Part shown: in pieces, positions 19,221 through 64,000 of the stretch
Layout of the letters: each line of letters begins with the position of its first letter
Numbering within the stretch: position 1 is the first letter of the stretch
Assembly: GCF_020740795.1 (NCBI RefSeq)
Contig: NC_067290.1
Location: 12,320,001-12,384,000 of the forward strand
Source of the DNA: Apus apus
Taxonomy: Eukaryota; Chordata; Aves; Apodiformes; Apodidae
DNA length: 64,000 nucleotides
Direction: 5' to 3'
Notes under the pieces: generated by a model
What the model was told of the DNA's origin: nothing
Databases searched by the model: none
Seen by the model: the letters and a program-made list of their open reading frames with translations, nothing else
Translations under genes and position numbers: made by a program

Positions 19221-19226
19221 TTTATT
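19221..19226 (-). terminator. USP4: USP4 polyadenylation signal
   Basis: The plus strand reads TTTATT, so the transcript reads AATAAA, about 215 nt after the USP4 stop codon (19444-19442). This is the first canonical signal in the 3' UTR. Confidence 0.7.
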
Positions 19227-19441
19227 GAAGCTCCAATATATATAATTTTTGGCCTCTAAACACCCAAGTGTCAGCACCTATTCCTGACCCTCCAGTGCTA
19301 TTCTGCAACCCTCAGCACTGAATCTTTCAGTGCTAGATTTTCTGCTTGACTCCTACGGAAGGAAGAAAAATTTTCAGATGCCTCAGGCATGGCTTTAGAA
19401 GAGCAACTGCTAAGATGGTGGCCAAGTGCTAGAGGTGATGT

Positions 19442-55386
<35,945 letters not shown>

Positions 55387-55594
55387 GTCGGAGCGCGAGC
55401 CCCGTCGCGGGCGGATGTCGGCCCGCGTGCGCATGCGCGCTGCTGCGCCTGCTGCGCCGGTCCCGCCCCGCGCGCGCGCGCGGCCTCTGACGGGGCGGGC
55501 GGGGCCGCGCCCAGGGGCGGGGCTGAGAGGGGCGCGCGCGCTGGCGGCGGCCGCCATCTTGTGGTCGCGTGCGCGCCCCGCCCCGGCGGTGGCG

Positions 55595-55700
55595 GGAGCA
55601 GGAGCGGGGGGGGCAGGAGGGGCGGGGGGAGCGGGGGCAGGAGGGGCGGGGGGAGCGGGGGGAGCGGGGGGAGCAGGAGGGGCGGGGGGAGCGGGGGCTT
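55595..55700. repeat. G-rich minisatellite upstream of USP4
   Basis: Imperfect repeats built from gcaggaggggcggggggagcgg, with shorter gagcgggg units, run for about 100 bases on the plus strand. The many runs of four to six G could form G-quadruplexes. Its simple repeats create long Gly/Arg- or Pro-rich shadow ORFs on both strands that are not genes. Confidence 0.85.
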
Positions 55701-55800
55701 CTCCGGGCCCGGCGGGGGGAGCGGGCAGCCAGGGCAGGGGCCGAGGGGAGCCGCGGGGCTTCGTCCCCGCGGGGCTGGGCGTCTGTGGCGGCTCCGTGGC

Positions 55801-58800
55801 CGAGAGGGTCCGTCCGCCTGGGCAGGCTCCTCCGAAGCAGACACGTTTGGTGTGGACTGTGTGGTTTCAGTTGTGACATCTGCCCTTCTCACCTGAAATT
55901 CACTTCCCGGAGCCCTCCGGTCAGGGAGCTGGTGTGGGGAGGGGACTTCAGACTGCTACAGGAATAAAGAGCGGGTCTGAGCAGCCAGCGGGGGAAGCGC
56001 CTGGGAGCGTGAAAGTGTCTGGAGAGAGCTGGGCAAGAAGAGATTCCCGATGGAGAGCTGTGTGGGAGCCTGTGCTTCTGAAGTGGGAAGGATTTAGAAG
56101 ATTCTGACTTATAAACCTGCTTAAAACTTCTAGGCCAAGTAGATCCATCTACCTCATGGGAAAAAAGGAGGCAGGGAACGAAGGGCTGGGCTGTGGCTGC
56201 GCAGGGGAGCGCTCCTGGCGGTCACCAGGCCTGGCCGGGCTGCAGCTCTCCAGGCTGAAATTGGGAAGGGCTTTTATTTTTTTTTGAGAGCAAGGCAAGT
56301 CCATCCAATTAACACTAAAAAAGAAGACAGTTTTCTCTTTCCAGCAAGACTTGGCTCCTGTGTCTTTGTCCTGTTTTTCTCAAAGGGCAGGGCCCTGTTG
56401 GCCCTCAAAGAAGCTCATACAGCCAGTTACAGCAATACTGGGTGTGTTTTTAAAACGAGTCAGCTATTCTGAGATAATGCTTATGTGGCTGACCTCACTC
56501 TGCTAATGAGTTACCTACTCCTAACAGAAAGTGGGGTAAGCACTTAAAATGGTCTCCTTTAAAGCTTTCTGATTGAGTACTAGGAAATGACATTATTAGT
56601 TTCACCATAGATAGAGGTGACTGTGTTCTCCTGTCTGTCCAAACACTTTCCTTCCAGCCATTCAGCTTCTTGCCCTGTTTCCAGCTGCTCCCTGTGAGAG
56701 TGGCAGCAACAGGAACAAAGCCACCCGGTTCGAAGCCGTTGTTTTCTATCTGCCTTACAGTGGCAATGATCAAAACAGAGGCTGAAAGCTATCTTAAAAG
56801 TTAGTGGGTGCAGGAAAAAGGGATTTTAAATAGCTGAAGGAACATTTAACAGGCTGAGTAAGAAAGGTCTTAGGCTTCACTTGACAGCATTTCTGTTGAG
56901 CAGACACTTCTGAATTCCACATCTCATCAGCCATGACTTCAGGAGGTGTGCTAGGGTTGGTGGTCAGAACACCAGGGAACATGGGTGGCTGGAGATGGGG
57001 GTGAGAAGGATAATCTTCTTTGCGGCTTGTTAAAACTCCTGACAGCTTGAAATATCTGAACTTGTTTAAAGATTGAATAATTTTATGGTAACTATCAGCT
57101 GCTAATGGGGGGAGGGAACATTGGGAGGAGAAAGAAGGGGGGCAGACATTCTGTAGAAGGGGGGGGGAATATACAGGACTCTGGTCTGTAGAAGAATGGA
57201 CAAGCAGAGTGAACACTAACAGAGAGGTCAGCTGTTTATAATAAAAGTGTAGAAGTAGAAAAAAATAGAGTGCAGATGTGATAGACATAAGATGTTGGAA
57301 GGACAACTTTCTCAAGCCACAGAAGCATCCAAGCATGCTAAAGTGCTAGGATGTATTTTAAGGTTTCCTACTGAGTCAGTCTGTTTCTGGTATTACAGAA
57401 ATAGAACTGGGCCATTTTATAATCCCTGAGGATTCTTCAGGCCTACCCTCAGCATAGAGCTGCTGCCTCTAGTGAAGTGTTTTCTTCCCTCCGGTCACGA
57501 CACTGAGCGAGGTTTGGGTGCGAGGGCCGGCGTGTGGCTGCGCTCTGCTGCGGGTGCTGCTGCCAAAGGTTCCTGCCCGCAGGCTGCCCTCTCCACCACA
57601 GCCTGCTTTACCCCAAAGCCAGCTGCTCTGGGGAATGCTGAAATGAGATGGGGAACAACAATGCTGAGAGGCTTTTATCTGCGCTACAGAGTTCCTGCTG
57701 GTGTGCTTACACTGGGATCATTCGTTTTCCTGCTGGCACGGCTAATTTTCATCCTGGGATCGCATCGCTGTACTTCTGCTGGCGCAACTGTATCTGTTCT
57801 GGAGCTGCTGCTTTGTTTTTCTGCTAACACAGCCCCAGCAGCCGGAAGGTAAATAAATCCCTTGGCTGATAGCACTGAATAAGCACGGTGTAAGATGCCT
57901 TTCTGACCAGCAGGCTCAGAGAAGGACCCTTTTTGGCAGGGCTGCCAGTGGAACAGCAGCAGGATTAGGGTCTGCTCCCCTGTGGTGGTGGGTCTCAGCA
58001 GGGAACAGGAAAAGCAAGGAAAAGGCAAAGCAAAGGAGGTCCCACTCAAACGGCTGTTTGGTGAGTCATGATTGAGGAAGTGCCACAGCTCATGTCGAGA
58101 ATGATTTTTCAATGCCTGAGTTCCTGCTGCCCATAATCCTCTCTACTCTCCACATATTTCAACATCCTACGTTAATGAGGGAAGTAGATTTAACTGAAAA
58201 AATAATCCCCCAAATCAAGCAGATTCTGCTCCAAAACTGAAGTAGCTGCTGAAAACATCCTGTTTTTATCATGAAGCTGTACTGGTAGTTAAGAAATAGC
58301 CCACTGAGGATTGTGCAACCTGAGTTCAAAGCTCGATGACTCAAGGGCAGCAGCAAGCAGGGTGGAGCTTGTTGTAGGTTTTGCCCCAGGGTCTCTCCTC
58401 AGCCCAGAAGGGGCCTTGAATGCAGGTACAGTAATAAAACCACCCAGCAAATTGGTGAGGTGAGCAGCTATGAACAAGAAAAAAACACAACCCAAAACCC
58501 TCAAATCCCAGGTGTTTTTATTATAAAAACAGCACAGTCATGCTTGCAAGTGTTGTGCCTTCCCCTTGAAAGCCCAAGTGTCTGGTCTGTGTTAGTACTC
58601 CTCAGTCCAGCACCAAGTTTATACTGGGTGCTATGAGGCCTCATGAGGAGTGGCTTGTAATGAAAATACGGTCACAGAGCCATCTGAGTAAAAATTCACC
58701 TGCAGAAGTACCTGGGCCACTGGGCAGTAAGAAGGGCTGCTGAAATTTAGCACAGGCTTATGGTTTCACAGGGGAAGCTACTCCTAAATCATTTGGCAAC

Positions 58801-59813
58801 AGGCTGTAAACTCAGGATTGCCACACAGGAACAATGTACCAGGATTACTGTAACCACTCCATTAATACCTGTCAGGTCTGTGGTTGGCAGAAGTCAATAA
58901 AGCATTAGGGAAGGCATAATAAGAAGAAAATATTGTCTGAACCCTGGCATACCTGCACTTTGCCACAGGAAAGTCTGGTACCCAAAGGGCAAGAAGGACG
59001 CGCTGAGACATGGCACAGTTTTTTGTGATCGGGTGGGCTGGTGTTCTGTGCTGGGAACGTGAAGGAACTGGTTCTTTGTGTGATTCCCTGCATTGCAAGG
59101 GGTTGGGAATGCAGGCATTACAGGCTTCATGTAGGACTGGGTGAGTACACAAGAGATCTGTGCTGGGCTACCACTGATGCAAAATGGGATCCAGCCAGTA
59201 GATGGATGAGCCAGGGCTGGGGCAGCATCTCTGGGACAAGGAGAGGGATGGTGGCCACTGCTCTGGCTTTGGGTCTTCCTTGAGCATCTGCTGATGGAGG
59301 CCTGATGATGAGATGGGCCTTGGCTGAAGAGCTTTTCTTCCCCAAGCCCTCTGGCAGTGCAGCCGCAGATTCTGCAGCAGTGCAGGCTGCAGAATCGCTC
59401 ACCTACCTGCCTGAATGGTTGTTAACCTGCCATGGCCTGTTGTTGGTAACCAAGCTGGGACTTCAGCCAGAATAACCCCCTGGCTGTGTGCCACTGTGCC
59501 TTTCTGCTACGGGCAAGCCTCAAGGGAAGTCCAGAGAATAGTCTGGCAAGGTATTTGCTCTGTGCCACCCTTCCGCTCCTTGCACGCAGGGAGGGCCCAG
59601 CCCTCATTCACAGTTTGCAGAGCTCACAAACACTGTTTGCCCATCGCCCTGCCCTTGGCTGCACTCAGATTTCAGCCTGACTGCACCATCACACTCCAGT
59701 GGTTTGAGTCTGCCCCTCTGAGCCCTCACACCCAGGCCTCGTGGTCACCATGTTTCACCCAATCACCCAGATTTACCAAGCCAAAGCCACAGCCTTAAAG
59801 AAAGTACACACTT
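55801..59813. other. intergenic region between the USP4 promoter and the GPX1 3' end
   Basis: Contains short ORFs on both strands without recognisable domains, including 57472-57852 plus and 56794-57336 minus. A G-run lies at about 57160-57168. I see no confident gene, RNA or transposon here. Confidence 0.5.
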
Positions 59814-59819
59814 TTTATT
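59814..59819 (-). terminator. GPX1: GPX1 polyadenylation signal
   Basis: The plus strand reads TTTATT, which is AATAAA in the transcript, about 185 nt after the GPX1 stop codon and about 70 nt after the SECIS element. This predicts a short 3' UTR that still contains the whole SECIS. Confidence 0.75.
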
Positions 59820-59887
59820 TCTTCAGGGAATCACAGTCAGCTACTGAGACTCACAGCATAGTTTCCCAAACATTCACATGCAACCTT

Positions 59888-59940
59888 TGAAAACATCAAG
59901 TACACTTCAAGAATTTGGAAGATGCACCATCATAAGCAAA
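59888..59940 (-). promoter_or_regulatory. GPX1: SECIS element in the GPX1 3' UTR
   Basis: In transcript sense the element reads CTTATGATGG, then an arm GGTGCATCTTC, an apical loop starting CAAA, the return arm GAAGTGTACT, and TGATG. The non-Watson-Crick core is ATGA (59933-59930) facing TGAT (59898-59895). About ten base pairs separate the core from the conserved loop AAA (one bulged U, two G-U pairs). This is the expected eukaryotic SECIS layout and lies about 70 nt after the stop codon. It directs SBP2-dependent reading of UGA as selenocysteine. Confidence 0.85.
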
Positions 59941-60002
59941 ACCTGCATGAGATGTTGGGATTTCTGCCAAGAGCAGCAGCCCCCTGCGTGAAAAACTCCT
60001 CT

Positions 60003-60721
60003 TTATCCAAGAACATTCTTGGGAACCTTCTGCAGAAGCAATTCAATATCATCCTGGATCTTGATGGTTTCGAAGTGCCGGCTGTACCGTTTGAAGGGCA
60101 CGCCGTCGGGGCCGATGAGGAACTTCTCGAAGTTCCAGGAGACGTCATTGCGACAGACGGGGGACCAGATGATGTACTGCGGGTTGGTCATCAGGGAGGA
60201 GGGGTCGTCGTGCGGGAAGGGCAGCGCCTCTTTCAGGAGGGTGAAGAGGGGGTGCGCGTTCTTCCCGTTCACCTCGCACTTCTCGAACATGATGAAATTG
60301 GGCTTGTACCCGTTGCCGGGACGAACGTGCTCCAGCGCGAGCATGATCTCCTCATTCGTACTATTTTCCTGGGGAAACACAAACAACATCGCCCCGAGCA
60401 AGGCCGGTGAGAGCCCCGCCGGGACGGGCGGGCCCCCCCGCTCCCCGGCCCCGCCGCCCGCCCTACCTGGTGCCCGAACTGGTTGCAAGGGAAGCCGAGG
60501 ACCTGCAGCCCGCGGGGGCCGAACCGCTCCTGCAGCTGGTTGAGCTGCAGGAAGTCGCGGGTGGTGGTGCCTCAGAGAGACGCCACGTTGACCACCAGCA
60601 GCACCTTCCCCCGCAGCGAGCCCAGCGACAAGGGCTCCGCCGCGCCCAGCGGCTTTGCCGACAGCCCCCACAGCCCCTTGGCTCCCGCCGCCGCCGCCGC
60701 TGCTGCTCCCGTCGCCGCCAT
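60003..60721 (-). CDS. GPX1: glutathione peroxidase 1, selenoprotein, complete (2 exons, 206 aa)
   Basis: GPX1 reduces hydrogen peroxide and soluble hydroperoxides with glutathione in the cytosol and mitochondria. Exon 1 is 60721-60467 and exon 2 is 60368-60003, joined at CAG|GTAGGG and TTTCCCCAG|GAAAAT in phase 0. The frame contains TGA at 60574-60572 (residue 50), in VNVASL-Sec-GTTTRDF: the active-site selenocysteine, not a break. The rest of the catalytic tetrad is present: Gln in [10 protein letters not shown], Trp and Asn in [10 protein letters not shown]. The C-terminus is QKVPKNVLG. Length 206 residues compares with 203 in human; the extra residues come from an Ala-rich N-terminus ([16 protein letters not shown]). 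Identity over GPX2 rests on the length, the C-terminal sequence and the position beside USP4, as in mammals. Software that treats TGA as a stop will split this gene in two. Confidence 0.96.
60572..60574 (-). other. GPX1: selenocysteine codon (TGA) of GPX1
   Basis: In-frame TGA at codon 50, equal to Sec49 of human GPX1, inside the family active-site motif. A matching SECIS at 59888-59940 supports recoding. Confidence 0.95.
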
Positions 60722-60970
60722 GGTCAGCACTGCCGGGCGGGCGGGCCCTGCTGCCCGCCCCGCCGGGCCCGCCCCGCCGGGCCCCTCCTCCTCCGCCGCC
60801 ACCGCCCGTCGCCGCCGCGCCCCTGCGCTCCCGGCGGCCGCGGCGCGGGGCGCCCGCCGCACCCGCGGGGTCGGTTGGGAGCTCAGAGTTGAGTGGTTTG
60901 TGCAGCGGGTCACACATGGGGAAGTTGTCACCCGTTCTCAGGAACGCTGAGAAAAATCAGCAAAGCACGA
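60722..60970 (-). promoter_or_regulatory. GPX1: GPX1 CpG-island promoter
   Basis: Very high GC and CpG content runs upstream of the GPX1 start (context GACCATGGCG) to about 60900. Further out, two facing Maf-type half-sites, GCTGA at 60946-60950 and TCAGC at 60957-60961, form a spaced palindrome. NRF2/Maf control would fit an antioxidant gene, but the 6-base spacing is not a standard element. Confidence 0.55.
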
Positions 60971-63900
60971 GCTGGTCCCAAGGGCTAAAAGCTGCGCGTT
61001 AACAAGACCAGCCGAGTACGGAGACGGCGCAGCAGCAGGGGCTGTGGCAGCCTCCTGGGACACCACCGCCCCCGAGAGTGGCTTTTGGGACAGGAACACC
61101 TCAGTTTGTGCAACAGGAAGGTTCCCAGGAGGGAATGCCATGAATTCTCCTCTTTAGTCTCCTTTGAGCCTGGTAAAGCCTCCCTTAACTTCAGTGGCTG
61201 CTTTTCCTCATCCCTGGCTTTTCCCTGTCTTGATTACTGCTTTGGCCTGTTTTAGGGAGGTTTAAATCCTGCAGCAGTGGCTGCTCTTCTGGGTTCAGCC
61301 CTGGGCAAGCAACACCAGGCAGTGTGGAGCTGCTCTTCCACAGGGCTTGGTGCTGAAGCATTGCTCCAGAGCACAATGTGAAGAGGCAGATCCAGGCTCA
61401 GGCCACGAGGTGATGTCCATGGGTTGGACCAACAGGGACTGTGGGGCAGGTCAGGGACAGCTCAGCAGGAACCAAGAGCAAGGGCTTCAGCTCAGCTCTC
61501 ACAAGGGAGCAAGGAGCCCCTGCTAAGGCTCCTGCTGGTGTGTGCCCCAAGTGAGCTCCATTCCCAACAGGCTCAAGGTCAGACAGCTGCTTATCAGCCC
61601 TGGCCCCCAGCCAAAGCAGGCCAGGCCCCAGAGCAAGGAGGATGCACTCAGGGCCCCCTCAACTGATGTCTGTTCTCTTTCAGGCTGGGCATCAGGGGCT
61701 CATCACAAACACCAGCTGTCACTGACAGGCCACTGTGTAACATTGCATCTCTGGTCCAGGTTCCCTGGTGACCACAGGATCTGAGGATTTTGCTTTGGGC
61801 CACTCTTGGCACCTGCCCCCCCTGAACTGGGAACTGGAATAGCTCCTGGCTGCGGTGAGTTCTGGGGACTTGCCTGATTATCGTGCATCTTCAGGGACCT
61901 GCAGTTTGTGCAGCGTGTTGCAGCACTGATAGCAGGAACCACAAGTGCCCTGAGAGTGATCAGAGCAGCTGGGAAATGGCTGACAGGAGGAGCAGAGGCA
62001 CGAGACTCAAGTTTGCTCTGGGTAAATTGACAGTTACAGTCTACGCTGACTCCTCATCTGCCTCTTGGGCACTGGGACCCACAGTGGTTTGAAGGAGAGG
62101 AATTTCTTTCCATGGGCGACCTCGAGGGCAGTGCCGCACGGCATCTCTGCTGCCACTTTTGACACTCGCTCAGACTGGCACAGTCAATCCTCAGGCTGGA
62201 CCTGGGGATTTCATCTGAAGGAGGGAGTTCACCTGTGGGGCCTAGGCTTTTCAGACAAGAGCAGGTTGGGGCTTCCTTTCCTCAACAAGTGAGTTTTAAG
62301 GAAACAAAGTGAGCTGAACTTCCTTGTTGGCATGGAGCCCTGTGCCTGGACTGCAGAGCCAGCTGAACTTGGATCCAGAGGACTGCCAGGAGCTTCCAAG
62401 GAGCTAGATGGGCTCAAGGGACCCCTTTTGAGATGTGTGACAAGTGATGGTTGTTCTGCAAGGTCAGAAGGCTGCTGTTTAATAACAGTGAGTCATCGCA
62501 AAGGTCACAAAACATCTTCTAGCCACATCTGCTCATCATTTTTGGCACTGAACTTCCTGGCCCAGGAGCTGGCACTTGGCTCCTACCTTTTCCCCTGCTC
62601 CTGTCACAGATCCTTGCCTGGCTGGATCACTCTCTGTGAACACTGAGCTCTCATTTCCCAGGTCTAGTCTGGCCATCTGTGTCCCCAGTTTCATCATGTC
62701 TGACCTTGGAGAAAGGAAGGGCAGGTTTGGAAACCTAACACCAGCTGGTTAGACAGAGGAGATGGGGAGGTGGTGCTGTAGGTTGACAAAGAGCTTAGAT
62801 GAAAACTGGGATAACAAATTAATCACTTCTGGGTGGAAGTGTGTCAGCAGATGCACAACCCACAGGCTGGGTCTGAAGAACATTCAGACCCTTTTTTTCT
62901 CAAAACCCCTGCAGCTAAATAACCGCTCTGTAACTGTGACCATGGAGAACTGCAACCAAGCAGCTCTGCAACACTGAAAACCCCATTTTACTCAACTGCA
63001 ACCACCCCCTAAACAACCCAACAACAAAACCCCCAAAAAAGGGAATTGCAGAGGAGTGAGCAAGCTTAACAGGGCAGAGAAAGTCATTCTTCTGGGCTGC
63101 AGCTGGGGACTTCCTGCTCTGTGCAACCCTGTCACCCCTGCAGATAGAGAACAGGCACCCAGAAGAGGAAGAAGAGAGGCTGGGGCCTCCATCACTGCCA
63201 GGCTGGCCAAACACTTCATGCTGGGGTGTCTGTAGCTGCAGGGGGAGGACAAGGACCAGAGGTACAGGGCACTCCCACAGCCCGAGTCCATTTTTCTTTT
63301 GTTCCAAGAAAAAGAATCAAGAACTTGGTTGAAAAAAAAGAAGGCAACATTGCCATTCTTTAGGACATAATTCATCTGCAGCTAGGTGCTCGCTTCCATG
63401 GATTGTCATTGGCAACTGGACTGCCTCCTGCCCAGCCCCATGGGCATGGAGGCTCTCAGCTCAATTGCAGCTGCTGTACATACCAGCACAAGCATGGAGC
63501 TGCACACTGCTCTTCCCATCATTTCTCACCCAGCAGAAGCACCATTTGCTCTCCAAGGTGGGTGCAGCACAATGGCCCACACCTTAAGCCCATCCCTTCT
63601 TGCAGTACTTGAAGTCATCTCTTGTGCAAATGTGCTGCTGTGCACGTCTCACACGTGCTTCCGTGCAGCACAGGGGACATGCAGCAGTGCACACCAGCAT
63701 GCTGCACACCACATGCTGTCTTCTCCTTCCTTCTTTCTACACTCACCTTCTACATAACCTCCTCTCGCTTGTCTATTCCATGCTCAAAACCAGCACATTC
63801 AACTCAACGGACGCACTCTCATCTGGTTGGGGTATCAAAAGCAGCTCCTGGGAAGCTTTGCTACTCCCCACAGGGTGAGGAAGGCAATGGATTCCATCTC

Positions 63901-64000
63901 TGTTCTGCTGCAGCATCCAGAAATGGCTCTGAGCAGTGGATGGGCATCACTTACTGGGAAACAAAAGTAAGTATTCAAGCACTTGTAACTGCTCAGCGAA
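60971..64000. other. intergenic sequence upstream of GPX1
   Basis: In mammals RHOA lies on this side of GPX1. I looked on the minus strand for its conserved C-terminal coding region and for a 3'-end signal and found neither, so RHOA, if still a neighbour, starts beyond the right edge. Short ORFs on both strands have no recognisable domains or consistent splice context. Confidence 0.5.

Noticed and set aside
57472-58112. Possible small gene or LTR piece (126-codon plus ORF with a hydrophobic stretch, 142-codon minus ORF)
   Set aside because: The two ORFs overlap on opposite strands, neither resembles a known family, and no terminal repeats, primer-binding site or consistent splice sites are visible.
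60572-60574. Nonsense mutation making GPX1 a pseudogene
   Set aside because: The TGA is at the exact selenocysteine position of the family, the rest of the frame is intact, and a SECIS is present.
60003-60917. Single 304-codon ORF covering GPX1 exon 2, its intron and exon 1 in a shifted frame
   Set aside because: Only the exon 2 part is real protein. The upstream part is intron and out-of-frame GC-rich sequence; the true exon 1 joins by splicing at 60467/60368.
60971-64000. RHOA 3' end, expected next to GPX1 from mammalian gene order
   Set aside because: No conserved RHOA coding block and no minus-strand AATAAA was found in this stretch.

Overview
The window is nuclear DNA from a vertebrate, most likely a bird. 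All protein-coding genes are split into short exons with GT/AG splice sites, the introns are AT-rich and sit beside GC-rich CpG-island promoters, and the only recognisable transposon remnants are CR1-type LINE fragments. Every gene was identified by reading the translated exons against known vertebrate families; no database search was run.

Layout from left to right: (1) 385-9627, minus strand: the 5' part of FANCD2. Twelve coding exons give the first 366 residues; the rest of the gene lies beyond the left edge. (2) 10376-10841: a GC-rich bidirectional promoter between FANCD2 and EMC3, containing a 20-bp tandem repeat and E2F-, CRE- and ETS-like sites. (3) 10842-15335, plus strand: complete EMC3, 8 exons, 261 aa. 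(4) 15427-19220: a gene-poor gap between the convergent 3' ends of EMC3 and USP4. (5) 19442-55386, minus strand: complete USP4, 22 coding exons, 949 aa, with catalytic Cys and His boxes, DUSP and UBL domains and zinc-ribbon CxxC pairs intact. (6) 55387-59813: USP4 CpG-island promoter, a G-rich minisatellite and intergenic DNA. (7) 60003-60721, minus strand: complete GPX1, two exons, 206 aa, with an in-frame TGA for selenocysteine and a SECIS element in the 3' UTR. (8) 60722-64000: GPX1 promoter and intergenic DNA with no gene that I can support.

The genes do not form one pathway: FANCD2 is DNA crosslink repair, EMC3 is ER membrane-protein insertion, USP4 is deubiquitination, GPX1 is peroxide removal. 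FANCD2-EMC3 and USP4-GPX1 are each neighbour pairs known from mammals, but in human they lie in separate places on 3p (3p25.3 and 3p21.31). Here EMC3 and USP4 are adjacent, so the window spans a rearrangement junction relative to mammals.

I see no evidence of a new multi-gene system. The most interesting unexplained item is a candidate cassette exon inside USP4 intron 13 (28264-28395). It has strong splice signals, would introduce an early stop, and overlaps a strongly self-complementary, GC-rich segment.
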